A DNA stretch of 64,000 bases from an uncultured Oscillibacter sp. (GCA_910587705.1 CAJUMX010000010.1:1-64000); one strand, 5' to 3'; shown: positions 39,726 through 49,598, counted from the first letter of the stretch. Notes: generated from the sequence alone by a model not told the origin. A program made the numbers and translations.

Positions 39726-40850
39726 TTATTTCTTTAGCTCGCCGGTGGCCAGCTGGGTCAAATAGGCGTTGAGGAAGCCGTCCAGGTCCCCGTCCATCAC
39801 GCCGTCGATGTTGGCGGTTTCAAAGCTGGTCCGGGTGTCCTTCACCATCTGATAGGGCATAAAGACATAGGAGCGAATCTGGCTGCCCCACTCGATCTTC
39901 ATTTGCACGCCCTTGATGTCGGAGATTTTCTCCGCGTGCTGCTGGGCTTTCAGCTCCAGCAGCTTGGCCCGGAGCATCTTCATGCAGTTGTCCTTGTTCT
40001 GGAACTGGCTCCGCTCCTGCTGAGAGGCCACTACGATGCCCGTGGGCTTGTGGATGAGCCGGACGGCGGAGGAGGTCTTGTTGACGTGCTGGCCGCCCGC
40101 GCCGCTGGCCCGGTAGACCTGCATCTCAATGTCCTCGTCCCGGATTTCGATGGTCTCGTCGTTTTCAATCTCCGGCATAACCTCGATGGCGGCGAAGGAG
40201 GTCTGCCGCCGGGCGTTGGCGTCGAAGGGGGAGACCCGGACCAGGCGGTGAACGCCGTTCTCGCTTTTGAGGAGCCCGTAGACGTTTTCGCCCTCGATGG
40301 AGATGGCGGCGGACTTGATGCCCGCCTCGTCCCCGTCCTCGTAGTCCAGAATTTTATAGGTGAAGCCCTTCCGCTCCACCCAGCGGGTGTACATGCGGTA
40401 GAGCATCTGGGCCCAGTCCTGGGCCTCGGTGCCGCCCGCCCCGGCGTGGAACTGCAAAATGGCGTTGCACCCGTCGTACTCCCCGGAGAGGAGGGTGGCC
40501 ATCCGGGTCTCGGCGGCCCGGTCCTCCAGGGCGGCGAACTCGGCTTTCAGCTCCTCCAGAATCTCCGGGTCGTCGGCCTCCTGGCCCATCTCGCAAAGGG
40601 CGGTCAGGTCCTCCCAGGCGGAGAGGAGCTTTTCCTGTTTGGCAATTTTATTCTGGAGCTGTTTCAGGCGCTGCTGGACCTTCTGGGACCGTTCCAGGTC
40701 GTTCCAGAAGCCGTCCTGGGCGGTCTCATCCTCCAGCCGCGCGGCCTCCTGCCTCGCCGCGTCGATGTCCAAAGCGGCGGAGAGCTCGTCCAGCTCCGGC
40801 TTTAAGTCCCGGAGCTTCTGCTTGTAAGCGTCGTATTCAATCAAAGCCAT
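39726..40850 (-). CDS. prfB: Peptide chain release factor 2
   Basis: A 374-residue class I release factor for UGA and UAA. The SPF tripeptide (VRVSPFDANARRQTSFA) reads the stop codon, and GGQ (ASGAGGQHVNKTSSAVR) triggers peptide release. The whole gene is in one frame: no internal TGA or CTT-TGA shift site occurs near codon 25, so the programmed +1 frameshift used in most bacteria is absent here. It is preceded by a TTTACA-17-TATAAT promoter on the minus strand. Confidence 0.95.
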   Translation of the reverse strand: MALIEYDAYKQKLRDLKPELDELSAALDIDAARQEAARLEDETAQDGFWNDLERSQKVQQRLKQLQNKIAKQEKLLSAWEDLTALCEMGQEADDPEILEELKAEFAALEDRAAETRMATLLSGEYDGCNAILQFHAGAGGTEAQDWAQMLYRMYTRWVERKGFTYKILDYEDGDEAGIKSAAISIEGENVYGLLKSENGVHRLVRVSPFDANARRQTSFAAIEVMPEIENDETIEIRDEDIEMQVYRASGAGGQHVNKTSSAVRLIHKPTGIVVASQQERSQFQNKDNCMKMLRAKLLELKAQQHAEKISDIKGVQMKIEWGSQIRSYVFMPYQMVKDTRTSFETANIDGVMDGDLDGFLNAYLTQLATGELKK

Positions 40851-40887
40851 GGTGATTCTCCATCCTTACAGATTTCTTAGCCTATGT

Positions 40888-40916
40888 ATTATATAGGAGG
40901 GAAATTTATTTGTAAA
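40888..40916 (-). promoter_or_regulatory. Promoter of prfB
   Basis: Minus strand TTTACA (40911-40916), 17 bases, TATAAT (40888-40893). About 38 bases of leader remain before the start codon. Confidence 0.75.
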
Positions 40917-41142
40917 GAGAAACCTTTCGAATGTTTTTCATCTTTATGTTCTCTGTTCATTCTACACATTCCACCTTCCCTCTCAAGGAGGGGAAACGGG
41001 ACTTTTGTCACAATATGATACCAAAATGTTGCCGCATGTTCACAGTTCGTTCACAATTATGGAGACGGTTTCCGCTATGATGGTACAAGTGAGATTGTCC
41101 CATTTCGAGTATCCAATTTTCGGCAGGCACGGAGGTAACCTT

Positions 41143-44100
41143 ATGAACAAATTTTGGAAAAGAAACGTACCGGCGTTTATCCTGACGCTGGTGATGCTGG
41201 CGAGCCTTGCGCCCGTTGCGCTGGCGGACTGCACTCATGATAATTGGGGGCCTTGGATCACCCAGACAAAATCTACCTGTGTGGTTCCTGGCAAGGAACA
41301 GCGTAAATGTAACGACTGTAACGAGACGCAGGAGAGAGCCCTGGAATTGGTGGCCCACAGCTTCCCTCCCTCCTGGACCTATAAAAACAACGATGTTCAC
41401 GCCAAGGTCTGCTCCGTCTGCAAAGAGGAGAGTATCAACCTCCACACCCACAGCACCAGCGGCGAGGTTACATTAAAGGCCGGCTGCACGACAACAGGCC
41501 TGCGAAGATATACTTGCTCGGTGTGCGACAACTATTATACGGAAACCATCCCCGCTACCGGGCACAGCGCTACCCTAACGACCGACGGCAAGTGCAAAAC
41601 CTGCGGCCAGCAGGTGGCCCAGGTGGACAACACCACCTGCACCGTCACCTTCCGGGTGGGCAACAGCACCTCTACGGAGTCGGTACGCAAGAACAGCGCC
41701 CCTCTGGGCCTTGCCAACCGGCCCGCGCTGACCAGCGTCCCCGGCGACCACGTTTTCGCGGGCTGGGTACAGGGCAGTCAGCCCAAGCCGGGCTATCGGA
41801 ATCAACCCAAGGTGTCCGCTGGGACCACCGTCTCCAGCAACGTTACATACACTGCCCTCTACAACCTGCGGGCCACGGGACAGAACGATTCCCTGGCCGT
41901 GGGCACCACTGGCGGCGTGCTGGTGGGCACGGAAATCCGGAACAAGGTGGCGGCGAAGTTCTCCGCCCTCACCGGAGAGAACACGTTCTCCTCCATTGAT
42001 CTGAAATCCACCAGCGGCAGCGGAGAGCTCTGGGACAACAACAAAAAGGATACGCTGTACAGCGAATACAGTTACAACAACCTGACCAGCTCGATCTATT
42101 ATATCCCCAGCACCTCGGGCAGTCTCGGCGTGGCCTATACCGCCAGGGACAGCTACGGCAACCAGATTTCCGGCACCATCACCCTCTCCGGCACCCCCAA
42201 GAACTCCTCCGACATCGTCCTCCGGGTGGCCCCCGGCGGCACGGTGAACTTCAAGGTGGAGCGTTTCGAGGAGGCCTTTAAGGAGCTCGTCGGCGGAACC
42301 TCCCGGCTAAAGACCGTGGAATTCCGGGTGGGCAACGACTACAAGAACTTCGACGGCGGAATCTACCGGAATAACAGCGCCCTCAGCGCCTCCGACCTGG
42401 ACGAATACGACTTCTACGTTGACAACGACGGGGACGGCGACTATGACCTGGAAACCCTCAGCTTCCGGGCGGATAGCCGGGCGGACGTGGGGGACGAGCT
42501 GGAGATCACCGTCCGCTACCGTGACCGCTCCAATGACCGCTATAACGGCACCCTCCGCATCATCGTGGACAAGGACGGCAAGCAGGAGGGCGAGGTGGTC
42601 TACCGGGTGGCCCCCGGCGGCTCCGTCACCTTCAACCGCAGCGACTTCAACCAGGCCTATCGGGACCTGGCCAACACCAGCCGGACCCTGAACTACATCG
42701 AGTTTGTCCCCGGCGACGCCTATACGTCCTTTGCCGGCAAGATCAGCGTCTCCGGCCACTCCGACTTTACCAAGAAAGAGCTGGCCCGGGAGTGGTTCTA
42801 CTACTCCACCAACCGCCAGGACAGCTACGGCATTGACGATCTGGTGTTCCGGGCCTCCAGCGGCGCCAGGGACGGGGATACTCTGGAGATTCCCTTCTGG
42901 GCCGCCTATGACCGGGATGACGAGGTAAAGTGCACCCTGCGGATTGTCATTGACAAAAACGGCTCCCAGGATACCGTCACCTTGAACGTGGCCCCCGGCG
43001 GCACCGCCCGGCTGGACAAGGCCGCCTTCAACAAGGTCTACCAGTATCTCTCCGGCTACAACAACCGGACCATCACCGCCGTGTCCTTCTACGCGCCGGA
43101 CAGCTATCGGAACTTCGACGGCGCGCTGTACGTGAAAAACGAGGACCTCCGCCTCCAGGACCTGACCCACGACGAGACCTGGTTCTACTACAGCTCCAAC
43201 GACGCGGGGCGGAACGACTATCTGCTGGAGGATGTGACCTTCCAGGCGGACCGGGATGCCCGGGAGAACGCCAGCCTGGTGATCCCCTTCCGGGCCTACT
43301 ACCGCAACGCCCGGGACGACTACGAGGAGGGCACCTTCCGCATCGTGGTCACCTCCGAGGCCAACACCGTTGGCTATGAGGCGGCCCCCGGCGGCTCCGT
43401 GTCCTTCACCGCCAGCGACTTCAACCGGGCCTATCAGACCATGTCCGGCAGCAATCGGACCATCCGGTACGTGGCCTTCGAGGCGGGCAGCGACTACGCC
43501 AGCTTTGCCGGAAAGCTCTACACCGGAAACGTCCCCCTGACCCGCAGCGACCTGACCTATTCCAAGACCCAGTTCTACAACGGCACGCCCAATTATGGCA
43601 CCTACTCCATCGGCAGCCTCTACTTCCGGCCCGACGCCACGGCCAAGGACGGCAGCACGCTGACCATGCCCTTCCGGGCCTATTACGACAGCAGCGACTA
43701 CGAGCAGGGCACCTTGAAGCTGACGGTGGGCTCCGGCGGCGACGTCTCTTACACCGTCACCCCCGGCAAGACCGTGAACTTTGACCGGACCAAGTTCGAC
43801 GACTTCTTCCGCAAGACCTATTCCAGCTCCAGTCTGGACTACGTGGTCTTTGACGTGCCCGGCACCGCCGACCTGCCGGATTCCTCCGGCACTCTCTACA
43901 CCGGGTATGGCACCAGCTACTCCGCGTCCTTTAGCCGCAATTCCCTTCGGGATGTCCGCTTCTACTACAATTCCAACGACGCGGGCCGGAATGACTACGC
44001 CCTGAACGACCTGACCTTTGCCGCCGCCAACTCCTTTACCAGCGGCAAGGTGTCCCTGCGCTTCACCGCTTACGGCACCAACGACCGGGAGGTGGAGGGC

Positions 44101-45375
44101 ACCCTGGTCATCCTCCCGACGACGGCCTCCGTCACCTCCAACCTCACTGGAAACGTGCGCTATGCCGTCACCAGCGGCACCAATGTCCAGATCAACTCCA
44201 ACGACCTGGCCCGGTTCTACAAGAGCGCCTATCCCGCCGGGACCCTCCAGTACGTGGTGCTAAACGATGTGCCCACCGCCGGAGCCCTGTACTACAACTA
44301 CTACAGCGCCAGCCGGTACGGCACCTCCACCCGGGAGCAGATCACCGCCTCCAACCGCAACCGGAATTTCTACGTCAGCCCCGCCTCCCAGAGTGAATAC
44401 GCCCTGACGGAGCTGACCTATGTGCCCTCCGGGTCCAACTACTGCGCGGCCATCCCCTTCACGGCCTACGGCACCAACGGCCAGTCCGTTACGGGAGGCA
44501 TCCTGATCAGCGTCACCAACAAAACCGTCTCCGAGGTTTACGGTCCCACGCCTAAGAACACCTCCGTGACCTTCCCGGCCTCCTCCATCGCCGCCGCCGT
44601 GGCCGCTGCCACCGGCACCACCCCCAGCGGTATCCAGCTCCTAAAGCTCCCCGCCGCCAATGTGGGCGCGATTTACGAGGGCTCCTCCTCCACCCCCGCC
44701 AACACCACCACGGTCTATGGCTACAACACCGGAACCCAGCAGCTGGGGCAGCTGCGCTTCGTGCCCCAGACCGGCTACACCGGCCCGGTGGAGATTCCCT
44801 ACGTTGCCCTGAACGCCAGCAACGTCCCCATTGCCTCCGGCATGTTCTCCATGGGCGTGCTGAACACCAACAAAAAATTCGGGGACATCAACGCCGCCAC
44901 CTGGTGCTATAAATACGTCACCGAGCTGGCGGATTCCGCCGTCATCGACGGCTATCCCGATGGAAACTTCAAGCCCGACAGCACCATTACCTATGGCGCG
45001 GCCTTGAAGCTCATCATGCTGGCGGCGGGCTATCCCGAGCAGGCCCCCACCGTTCCCGGCAGCACCTTCAGCGGGTATCTGGCCAAGGCCCAGGCCGACG
45101 GCCTGGTCACCCGGAGCAACGTGGCCCTGAACGGGCCCATCACCCGTCTCCAGGTGGCCCAGCTGGCTGCCGGAGCGTTGAAGCTGGACATCAACAACCT
45201 CTCCAGCGTAAAGCCCTTCACGGATACCGCCGATGTCTATGTCCAGGCCCTGAACGCCGCGGGCATTGTGGAAGGCTATTTCAACAACGGTACCAGCACC
45301 TTCCGCCCCTCCAACACCCTGACCCGGGGGCAGGTCTCCGCCATCGTCTGGCGGATGCAGAACTACCGGAAATAA
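41143..45375 (+). CDS. Giant repeat-containing SLH-domain surface protein
   Basis: 1410 residues. The signal peptide MNKFWKRNVPAFILTLVMLA..ALA is followed, from 30 to 180, by a Cys-rich region of CxxC pairs (CNDC, CSVC, CSVC, CKTC) with His, like zinc-ribbon modules. FAGWVQGSQPKPGY is InlB-type. From about 361 seven degenerate repeats of roughly 125 residues begin at 361, 486, 615, 746, 870, 1005 and 1130, most opening VAPGGxVxF. The last 165 residues are SLH motifs (VIDGYPDGNFKPDSTITYG). Likely a wall-bound S-layer or adhesin-like protein held by CsaB-modified polymer. GGAGGTAAC precedes ATG 41143. Confidence 0.85.
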   Translation: MNKFWKRNVPAFILTLVMLASLAPVALADCTHDNWGPWITQTKSTCVVPGKEQRKCNDCNETQERALELVAHSFPPSWTYKNNDVHAKVCSVCKEESINLHTHSTSGEVTLKAGCTTTGLRRYTCSVCDNYYTETIPATGHSATLTTDGKCKTCGQQVAQVDNTTCTVTFRVGNSTSTESVRKNSAPLGLANRPALTSVPGDHVFAGWVQGSQPKPGYRNQPKVSAGTTVSSNVTYTALYNLRATGQNDSLAVGTTGGVLVGTEIRNKVAAKFSALTGENTFSSIDLKSTSGSGELWDNNKKDTLYSEYSYNNLTSSIYYIPSTSGSLGVAYTARDSYGNQISGTITLSGTPKNSSDIVLRVAPGGTVNFKVERFEEAFKELVGGTSRLKTVEFRVGNDYKNFDGGIYRNNSALSASDLDEYDFYVDNDGDGDYDLETLSFRADSRADVGDELEITVRYRDRSNDRYNGTLRIIVDKDGKQEGEVVYRVAPGGSVTFNRSDFNQAYRDLANTSRTLNYIEFVPGDAYTSFAGKISVSGHSDFTKKELAREWFYYSTNRQDSYGIDDLVFRASSGARDGDTLEIPFWAAYDRDDEVKCTLRIVIDKNGSQDTVTLNVAPGGTARLDKAAFNKVYQYLSGYNNRTITAVSFYAPDSYRNFDGALYVKNEDLRLQDLTHDETWFYYSSNDAGRNDYLLEDVTFQADRDARENASLVIPFRAYYRNARDDYEEGTFRIVVTSEANTVGYEAAPGGSVSFTASDFNRAYQTMSGSNRTIRYVAFEAGSDYASFAGKLYTGNVPLTRSDLTYSKTQFYNGTPNYGTYSIGSLYFRPDATAKDGSTLTMPFRAYYDSSDYEQGTLKLTVGSGGDVSYTVTPGKTVNFDRTKFDDFFRKTYSSSSLDYVVFDVPGTADLPDSSGTLYTGYGTSYSASFSRNSLRDVRFYYNSNDAGRNDYALNDLTFAAANSFTSGKVSLRFTAYGTNDREVEGTLVILPTTASVTSNLTGNVRYAVTSGTNVQINSNDLARFYKSAYPAGTLQYVVLNDVPTAGALYYNYYSASRYGTSTREQITASNRNRNFYVSPASQSEYALTELTYVPSGSNYCAAIPFTAYGTNGQSVTGGILISVTNKTVSEVYGPTPKNTSVTFPASSIAAAVAAATGTTPSGIQLLKLPAANVGAIYEGSSSTPANTTTVYGYNTGTQQLGQLRFVPQTGYTGPVEIPYVALNASNVPIASGMFSMGVLNTNKKFGDINAATWCYKYVTELADSAVIDGYPDGNFKPDSTITYGAALKLIMLAAGYPEQAPTVPGSTFSGYLAKAQADGLVTRSNVALNGPITRLQVAQLAAGALKLDINNLSSVKPFTDTADVYVQALNAAGIVEGYFNNGTSTFRPSNTLTRGQVSAIVWRMQNYRK

Positions 45376-45382
45376 TCCCACC

Positions 45383-45414
45383 CAGCCGGGCCGCCCAAAC
45401 GGGCGGCCCGGCTG
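45383..45414 (+). terminator. Hairpin after the giant SLH gene
   Basis: A perfect 14-bp stem, CAGCCGGGCCGCCC (45383-45396) with GGGCGGCCCGGCTG (45401-45414), loop AAAC and a weak T-run. Confidence 0.75.
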
Positions 45415-45452
45415 CTTTCCAGCATTTTCACCGGCGAAAAGGGCCGCCGCCC

Positions 45453-45482
45453 TTGAAGCGGACCAGGGAGGTGTGGTATAGT
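45453..45482 (+). promoter_or_regulatory. Promoter of the C39 peptidase gene
   Basis: TTGAAG (45453-45458), 18 bases, TATAGT (45477-45482) with an upstream TG (TGGTATAGT). Confidence 0.55.
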
Positions 45483-45510
45483 AGAAAGAACAAGCAAAAG
45501 GAGATGCGCC

Positions 45511-46551
45511 ATGCGTCGAGAGACCTCCCCGGAGGAAGAGGCCCTGGAGGAGCTGCTCCGCCTGAAAGAGCGGGAGCCCCCCAGGAAGAAAAAGCGGACC
45601 CCCTGGGTCCGGTATACCGCCGTGGTTCTCCTGGCCCTGGTCTGCATCGGCGGAGCGGAGCTGGCGGCCTGCCGCGTCTTTGCCCCGGAGCTCTATGCGG
45701 AGCTGACGGAGCCTGTACGGGTGACAGCCCGCTGGACCGCCCAGATGGCGGGCCGGGGGGTGGAGGCCGTCCTCCGGGCGGGAAGCGCCGCGGCGGAACA
45801 GGCGGGGAAGGCCGCCGCCGCCCTGGCCCACCGGGCGGGGGAGGCCCGGGACGCGCTCCGGGACTGGATGGAGGAGGTCACCGCCCCGCCGCCGGAGCCG
45901 GAACCCCTGGCGGAGTCCGATTCCACCTTGTCCCAGCCGGAGCTGGCGCCGCCCAAGGAGCTGTTGGACCCTCTGATCAGCGACATTATCCTGCGGGAGG
46001 GGCAGGAGGTCCTCACCGGCGGCGGGGTGGACGTGATCTACTTCAACCAAACCGACGAGGCCCGGGCGGAGCAGAAGTACGGTTCAGACCCCCTGGCCAC
46101 CCATGGCTGCGGCCCCACCGCCCTGGCCATGGCGGTTTCCTCCCTGACGGGGGAGATTGTGGACCCGGCGGATATGGCGGCCCTGTGCGTCAAGGGGGGC
46201 TATTGGTGCCGGGGACACGGCTCCTACCTCTCCATTGTTCAGGGGGTGGCGGAGACCTATGGACTGGAGTGCGAATCCCTGGACCTGAACACGCTGGAGG
46301 AGGACGAGCTGTATCTGCGATTGTCCACCGGAGACGTGGCCGTGGCGCTGATGACCAAGGGGCATTTCACCAAGGGAGGGCATTTCATTCTCCTCCGGGG
46401 CACCACCTTGGGCGGGGAGATTCTGGTGGCGGATCCCGCCAGCCGGGATCGAAGCCTGATCCCCTGGGAGCTGTCCCTGATTTTGGAGGAGCTGTCCCCC
46501 AGCCGCCACGACGGCGCGCCGCTGTGGATGCTGTCCAAGCCGGTGGAATAG
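45511..46551 (+). CDS. C39-family papain-like peptidase, membrane anchored
   Basis: 346 residues. A highly charged cytoplasmic tail, then one membrane segment (YTAVVLLALVCIGGAELAA, about 36-54), an Ala-rich helical stalk, a Pro/Glu linker (APPPEPEPLAE) and a peptidase_C39_2 domain from about 170. The catalytic Cys is in HGCGPTALAM near residue 200, His in GGHFILLRG and Asp in LVADPASRD. The active site should face outside. No ABC exporter or bacteriocin is nearby, so it is not an obvious leader peptidase; wall or surface protein processing is possible. It follows the SLH gene, but has its own promoter. Confidence 0.82.
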   Translation: MRRETSPEEEALEELLRLKEREPPRKKKRTPWVRYTAVVLLALVCIGGAELAACRVFAPELYAELTEPVRVTARWTAQMAGRGVEAVLRAGSAAAEQAGKAAAALAHRAGEARDALRDWMEEVTAPPPEPEPLAESDSTLSQPELAPPKELLDPLISDIILREGQEVLTGGGVDVIYFNQTDEARAEQKYGSDPLATHGCGPTALAMAVSSLTGEIVDPADMAALCVKGGYWCRGHGSYLSIVQGVAETYGLECESLDLNTLEEDELYLRLSTGDVAVALMTKGHFTKGGHFILLRGTTLGGEILVADPASRDRSLIPWELSLILEELSPSRHDGAPLWMLSKPVE

Positions 46552-46703
46552 GAGGCTGTATTCCAAACGGCCTGCGCTGTCAGGAGGTTCTTTTTTTGCC
46601 GTGCCGCGCCGCGTGCCGGGGCAATCCCTCCATTGCCCCAGCTCCCTGCCTGACGGGAAAAGCGGCGTCTATCCGGCGTCTCCAATTATGAATACGGATT
46701 TTC

Positions 46704-46740
46704 AAAAAACAGGGCCAGCCGGATTCCGGCTGGCCCTGTT
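46704..46740 (-). terminator. Terminator of the pyruvyl transferase/FrhB gene
   Basis: A perfect 15-bp stem, AACAGGGCCAGCCGG (46708-46722) with CCGGCTGGCCCTGTT (46726-46740), followed on the minus strand by a T-run. The rest of the gap 46552-46792 shows nothing else. Confidence 0.9.
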
Positions 46741-46792
46741 GCCTGTATACAAAAAGCGATGATTCCAAAAGAATCTACGATTCGGATAGCCC

Positions 46793-49096
46793 TCAGCCCC
46801 GCCTCAGCACCTTTTTCACCTTCGCCTTCATCTCCGGCGACAGGGCCTTTCCCATCGCCCGGACGGGCAACGGCGGCAGGGCGCAGAACTTCCGGACCAC
46901 CTGGTCAAAGGGCTCCAGGGCATAGGCGGCGAAGAAGGCGGCCCGGTCCGGGGGCTGGGTGATGGGAGAGGCCAGCCGGGGATTCCCGGCGATGGCCCGC
47001 TCCACGGGGAAGGGCTGGCGGACCAGATGGAGCTGGTCGAAAATATGGCTGCCATGGGGGGTGTTCACCAGCAGGAGACTGACGCCCTTTTGCTGCTGCT
47101 CCGGCAGCTCGTCGGGCCGGAGGCCCCAGAGGTCCCCCAGGGTGAAATCCCCCACCCGGTTCAAGCAGGCATAGGGGCAGCGGTAGCAGCAGGGCCGCAA
47201 GAACAGCGCCCGGCCAAAGGCCCGGCCAAACTCCGTTTCAAAAAGGGGGTGGGTGTCCACGGTGCCGTCGTCGTAAACGGCGGTGAAGTGGCTGTTCTGC
47301 CAGCCCTCCACCTTGTTGCGAAAGCGCACGGTCTGGAGCTCCCGCCCCCGCTTCTTCTCGATGTGGCGGGCCATGTCCTCCCACACGCCGGGAGAGGGCA
47401 CGCCATGGCACACCAGATCGCAGGTGGTCAGATTCTCCGGGCGGGTCCCCAGATAGCGGTACAGCCCGTCCACCTGACAGGGGGTGCCGGAGAAGAGGAC
47501 CTGCCGGGTTTCCAGGCACTTTCGCACCTCCCGGAACACGCCCTCCAAATCGCTCTGGACGTACTTGGCCCCCCGGAGCCGCCAGAGGTCCTCTTTCCGG
47601 AAGCAGGCGGTGTGCCGCAGGTGTTGTTTCCCGTCCAGCGCCGCGCCAAACACCACGCCGCCCCCCTCCAGCACGTAGTCCGCCAGGGCGGAGAAGGCCC
47701 CGCCGGAGGTGGAATCCCGCCGGATGTCCGCCTCCCGATTCCAGGCGGCGAAGGCGGCGGGCAGGGGCGTTTTCGCCCGCTCCCGGAGCATGGGACAGGT
47801 TTTGGTGCAGATGCCGCAGTGGACGCACCTCTCCGGGTCCACCTGGGGGAAGGCGAAGCCCTCCCGGTCCCGGACCAGGGTGATGGCGTCCTTGGGACAG
47901 GCGGCGGCGCAGGCGGAACAGCCGGTGCAGTGGGTCCGGTCCGCCAGAAGGGGACGGTTCCCCTGGGGACGGGGGGGCTCTTTTGCGCGCTCCCAGGGCT
48001 CGTCCGCCAGGGCGGCCCGCAAATAGGCCATGGCCCCCGCCCGGGCGGCCTGTAACCGCTCCTCCGCGGCAGACCAGCCGGGGAGGTCCCCCAGTCCGGC
48101 GGCGTCTCCCTTGCCCACCACCCGGTCCGTCAGCCCCAGGCGGCTTAGAAGGCTGAAGGTCCGGGAGCGCTCCGGCTCCTGGAGCTCCGCCGGGGCCACG
48201 GCGGTGAAGAAGGGCCGCTGGAACTGGACGGAGAACACGGTCCCGTGGAAGGAATTCGTACAGACATAGGCGGCGTGGCGGAAGAGGCTCAAAAATTCCG
48301 CCGGACCCGCGTCAAAAATCAGCTTTGCCTTGGGGTGGAGCTTCCGCCGGGTGCCGCAGAGCTGGACCACCGGCAGTCCGGTCTCCTCCGCCAGACGGCG
48401 GATATAGGGCTCCAGAGCCCCGGAGCGGGCGATGCAGTAGCAGAGGATATACTCTCCCCGGACCACCCGCTCCGCCGCCAGGGCGGACCAGTCCTCCGCC
48501 GTCAGCAGCAGCGTGGGGTCCAGCACCACCTCCGCCTCCCGGCCCGCGGCCTCCCGGACGATGTCCCGGCCGGAGGCCTCCCGGACGGAGAGGTGGGAAA
48601 AGGCACAAAGATAGCCCTTCAATTCCTCCTCCATCCCCTCGGGCAGGTGCCCCACGCCGAAGGAGGGGGCGTAGGCGATTTTCCGCAAGGGGGAGAAGGT
48701 CCCGAAAAACACGGGGTCAAAGCGCCCGTCGGGGAAGATGGTGGGGTTCCAAATCTGGTCGCTGCCGGAGATCAGAAGGTCATAGGGCAGGGCGGCCCGT
48801 TTCAACTCCTCCCAGCTGGCATAGCGGCGGGAGGTGAGGTTCAGGTGGGCCTTGGAAAAGGTCTCGAACCGCTGCCAGCGGCGTTTCAGAGCGGGATAGT
48901 GGAGGGTGTTGTAGGCGTCGTTCGCCGCCCGTCCGGGAGTGGTGGGGGGCTTGAGGATGCGGATATCCTGATTGACGAAGTAGTCGATGGTCTCGCAGTC
49001 CCAGCCCAGGGAGGCCAGGGCCCGCTGGGTGGCCGCGGCCTGGAGGATGGCCCCATAGTGATGCAGGTGGTAGAAGGTGACAAGTCCGGCTTTCAA
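46793..49096 (-). CDS. Polysaccharide pyruvyl transferase fused to ferredoxin and FrhB domains
   Basis: 767 residues in three parts. Residues 1-370 are a pyruvyl transferase (VTFYHLHHYGAILQAAATQ, ISGSDQIWNPTIF). Next comes a two-cluster ferredoxin (CTGCSACAAACPKDAI and CVHCGICTKTCPM). The last third is a coenzyme F420 hydrogenase/dehydrogenase beta-subunit (FrhB) domain (GGAFSALADYVLEGGGVVFGA, GTPCQVDGLYRYL, FTLGDLWG). TTG at 49096 is the chosen start, with AAAGGAAG before it; the usual N-terminal sequence begins there. These two proteins are normally encoded by neighbouring genes in glycan clusters. Here they are one chain, with no glycan cluster around. The redox partner and sugar substrate are unknown. 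Confidence 0.87.
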   Translation of the reverse strand: MKAGLVTFYHLHHYGAILQAAATQRALASLGWDCETIDYFVNQDIRILKPPTTPGRAANDAYNTLHYPALKRRWQRFETFSKAHLNLTSRRYASWEELKRAALPYDLLISGSDQIWNPTIFPDGRFDPVFFGTFSPLRKIAYAPSFGVGHLPEGMEEELKGYLCAFSHLSVREASGRDIVREAAGREAEVVLDPTLLLTAEDWSALAAERVVRGEYILCYCIARSGALEPYIRRLAEETGLPVVQLCGTRRKLHPKAKLIFDAGPAEFLSLFRHAAYVCTNSFHGTVFSVQFQRPFFTAVAPAELQEPERSRTFSLLSRLGLTDRVVGKGDAAGLGDLPGWSAAEERLQAARAGAMAYLRAALADEPWERAKEPPRPQGNRPLLADRTHCTGCSACAAACPKDAITLVRDREGFAFPQVDPERCVHCGICTKTCPMLRERAKTPLPAAFAAWNREADIRRDSTSGGAFSALADYVLEGGGVVFGAALDGKQHLRHTACFRKEDLWRLRGAKYVQSDLEGVFREVRKCLETRQVLFSGTPCQVDGLYRYLGTRPENLTTCDLVCHGVPSPGVWEDMARHIEKKRGRELQTVRFRNKVEGWQNSHFTAVYDDGTVDTHPLFETEFGRAFGRALFLRPCCYRCPYACLNRVGDFTLGDLWGLRPDELPEQQQKGVSLLLVNTPHGSHIFDQLHLVRQPFPVERAIAGNPRLASPITQPPDRAAFFAAYALEPFDQVVRKFCALPPLPVRAMGKALSPEMKAKVKKVLRRG

Positions 49097-49121
49097 GCAA
49101 ATACTTCCTTTCCGTGTTTCC

Positions 49122-49598
49122 TCAAAGGGAAACGGCGTCGTCCTCGGCGATCCAGTCTGACACGGAAATGATATCAAATTCCGTCTCCGTCCGGCGGATG
49201 ACCACCCGTTCCAGTCCGGCGTTGATCACCATACGGCGGCACATGGAGCAGGAGGTGGCGTCCCCCAGCAGCTCTCCGGTCTGGGCGTCCCGCCCCACCA
49301 GGTAGAGGGTGCCACCCACCATGTCCCGCCGGGCGGCGGAGATGATGGCGTTGGCCTCGGCATGGATGCTGCGGCAGAGCTCATAGCGCTCCCCCCGGGG
49401 CACCTGGAGAACCTCCCGGGAGCAATAGCCCATGTCGACGCAGTTGGCCCGTCCCCGAGGCGCGCCGTTGTAGCCGGTGGAGATGATTTCGTCATTGGTG
49501 ACAATGATGGCTCCATAGACCCGGCGCAGGCAGGTGGCCCGCTCCAAAACGGTCTGGGCGATATCCAGGTAATAGTTTTCCTTGCTGATGCGCTTCAT
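49122..49598 (-). CDS. Deoxycytidylate deaminase family (ComEB-like)
   Basis: A 158-residue zinc deaminase. SIHAEANAI has the ligand His and catalytic Glu, and TSCSMCRRMVI the two Cys ligands. VTNDEIISTGYNGAPRG and the extra CVDMGYC region fit dCMP deaminases, which convert dCMP to dUMP for thymidylate synthesis. The ATG at 49598 follows GGGGGG-rich sequence with modest AAGGGG. It is followed, 25 bases on, by the pyruvyl transferase fusion in the same direction. Confidence 0.88.
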   Translation of the reverse strand: MKRISKENYYLDIAQTVLERATCLRRVYGAIIVTNDEIISTGYNGAPRGRANCVDMGYCSREVLQVPRGERYELCRSIHAEANAIISAARRDMVGGTLYLVGRDAQTGELLGDATSCSMCRRMVINAGLERVVIRRTETEFDIISVSDWIAEDDAVSL

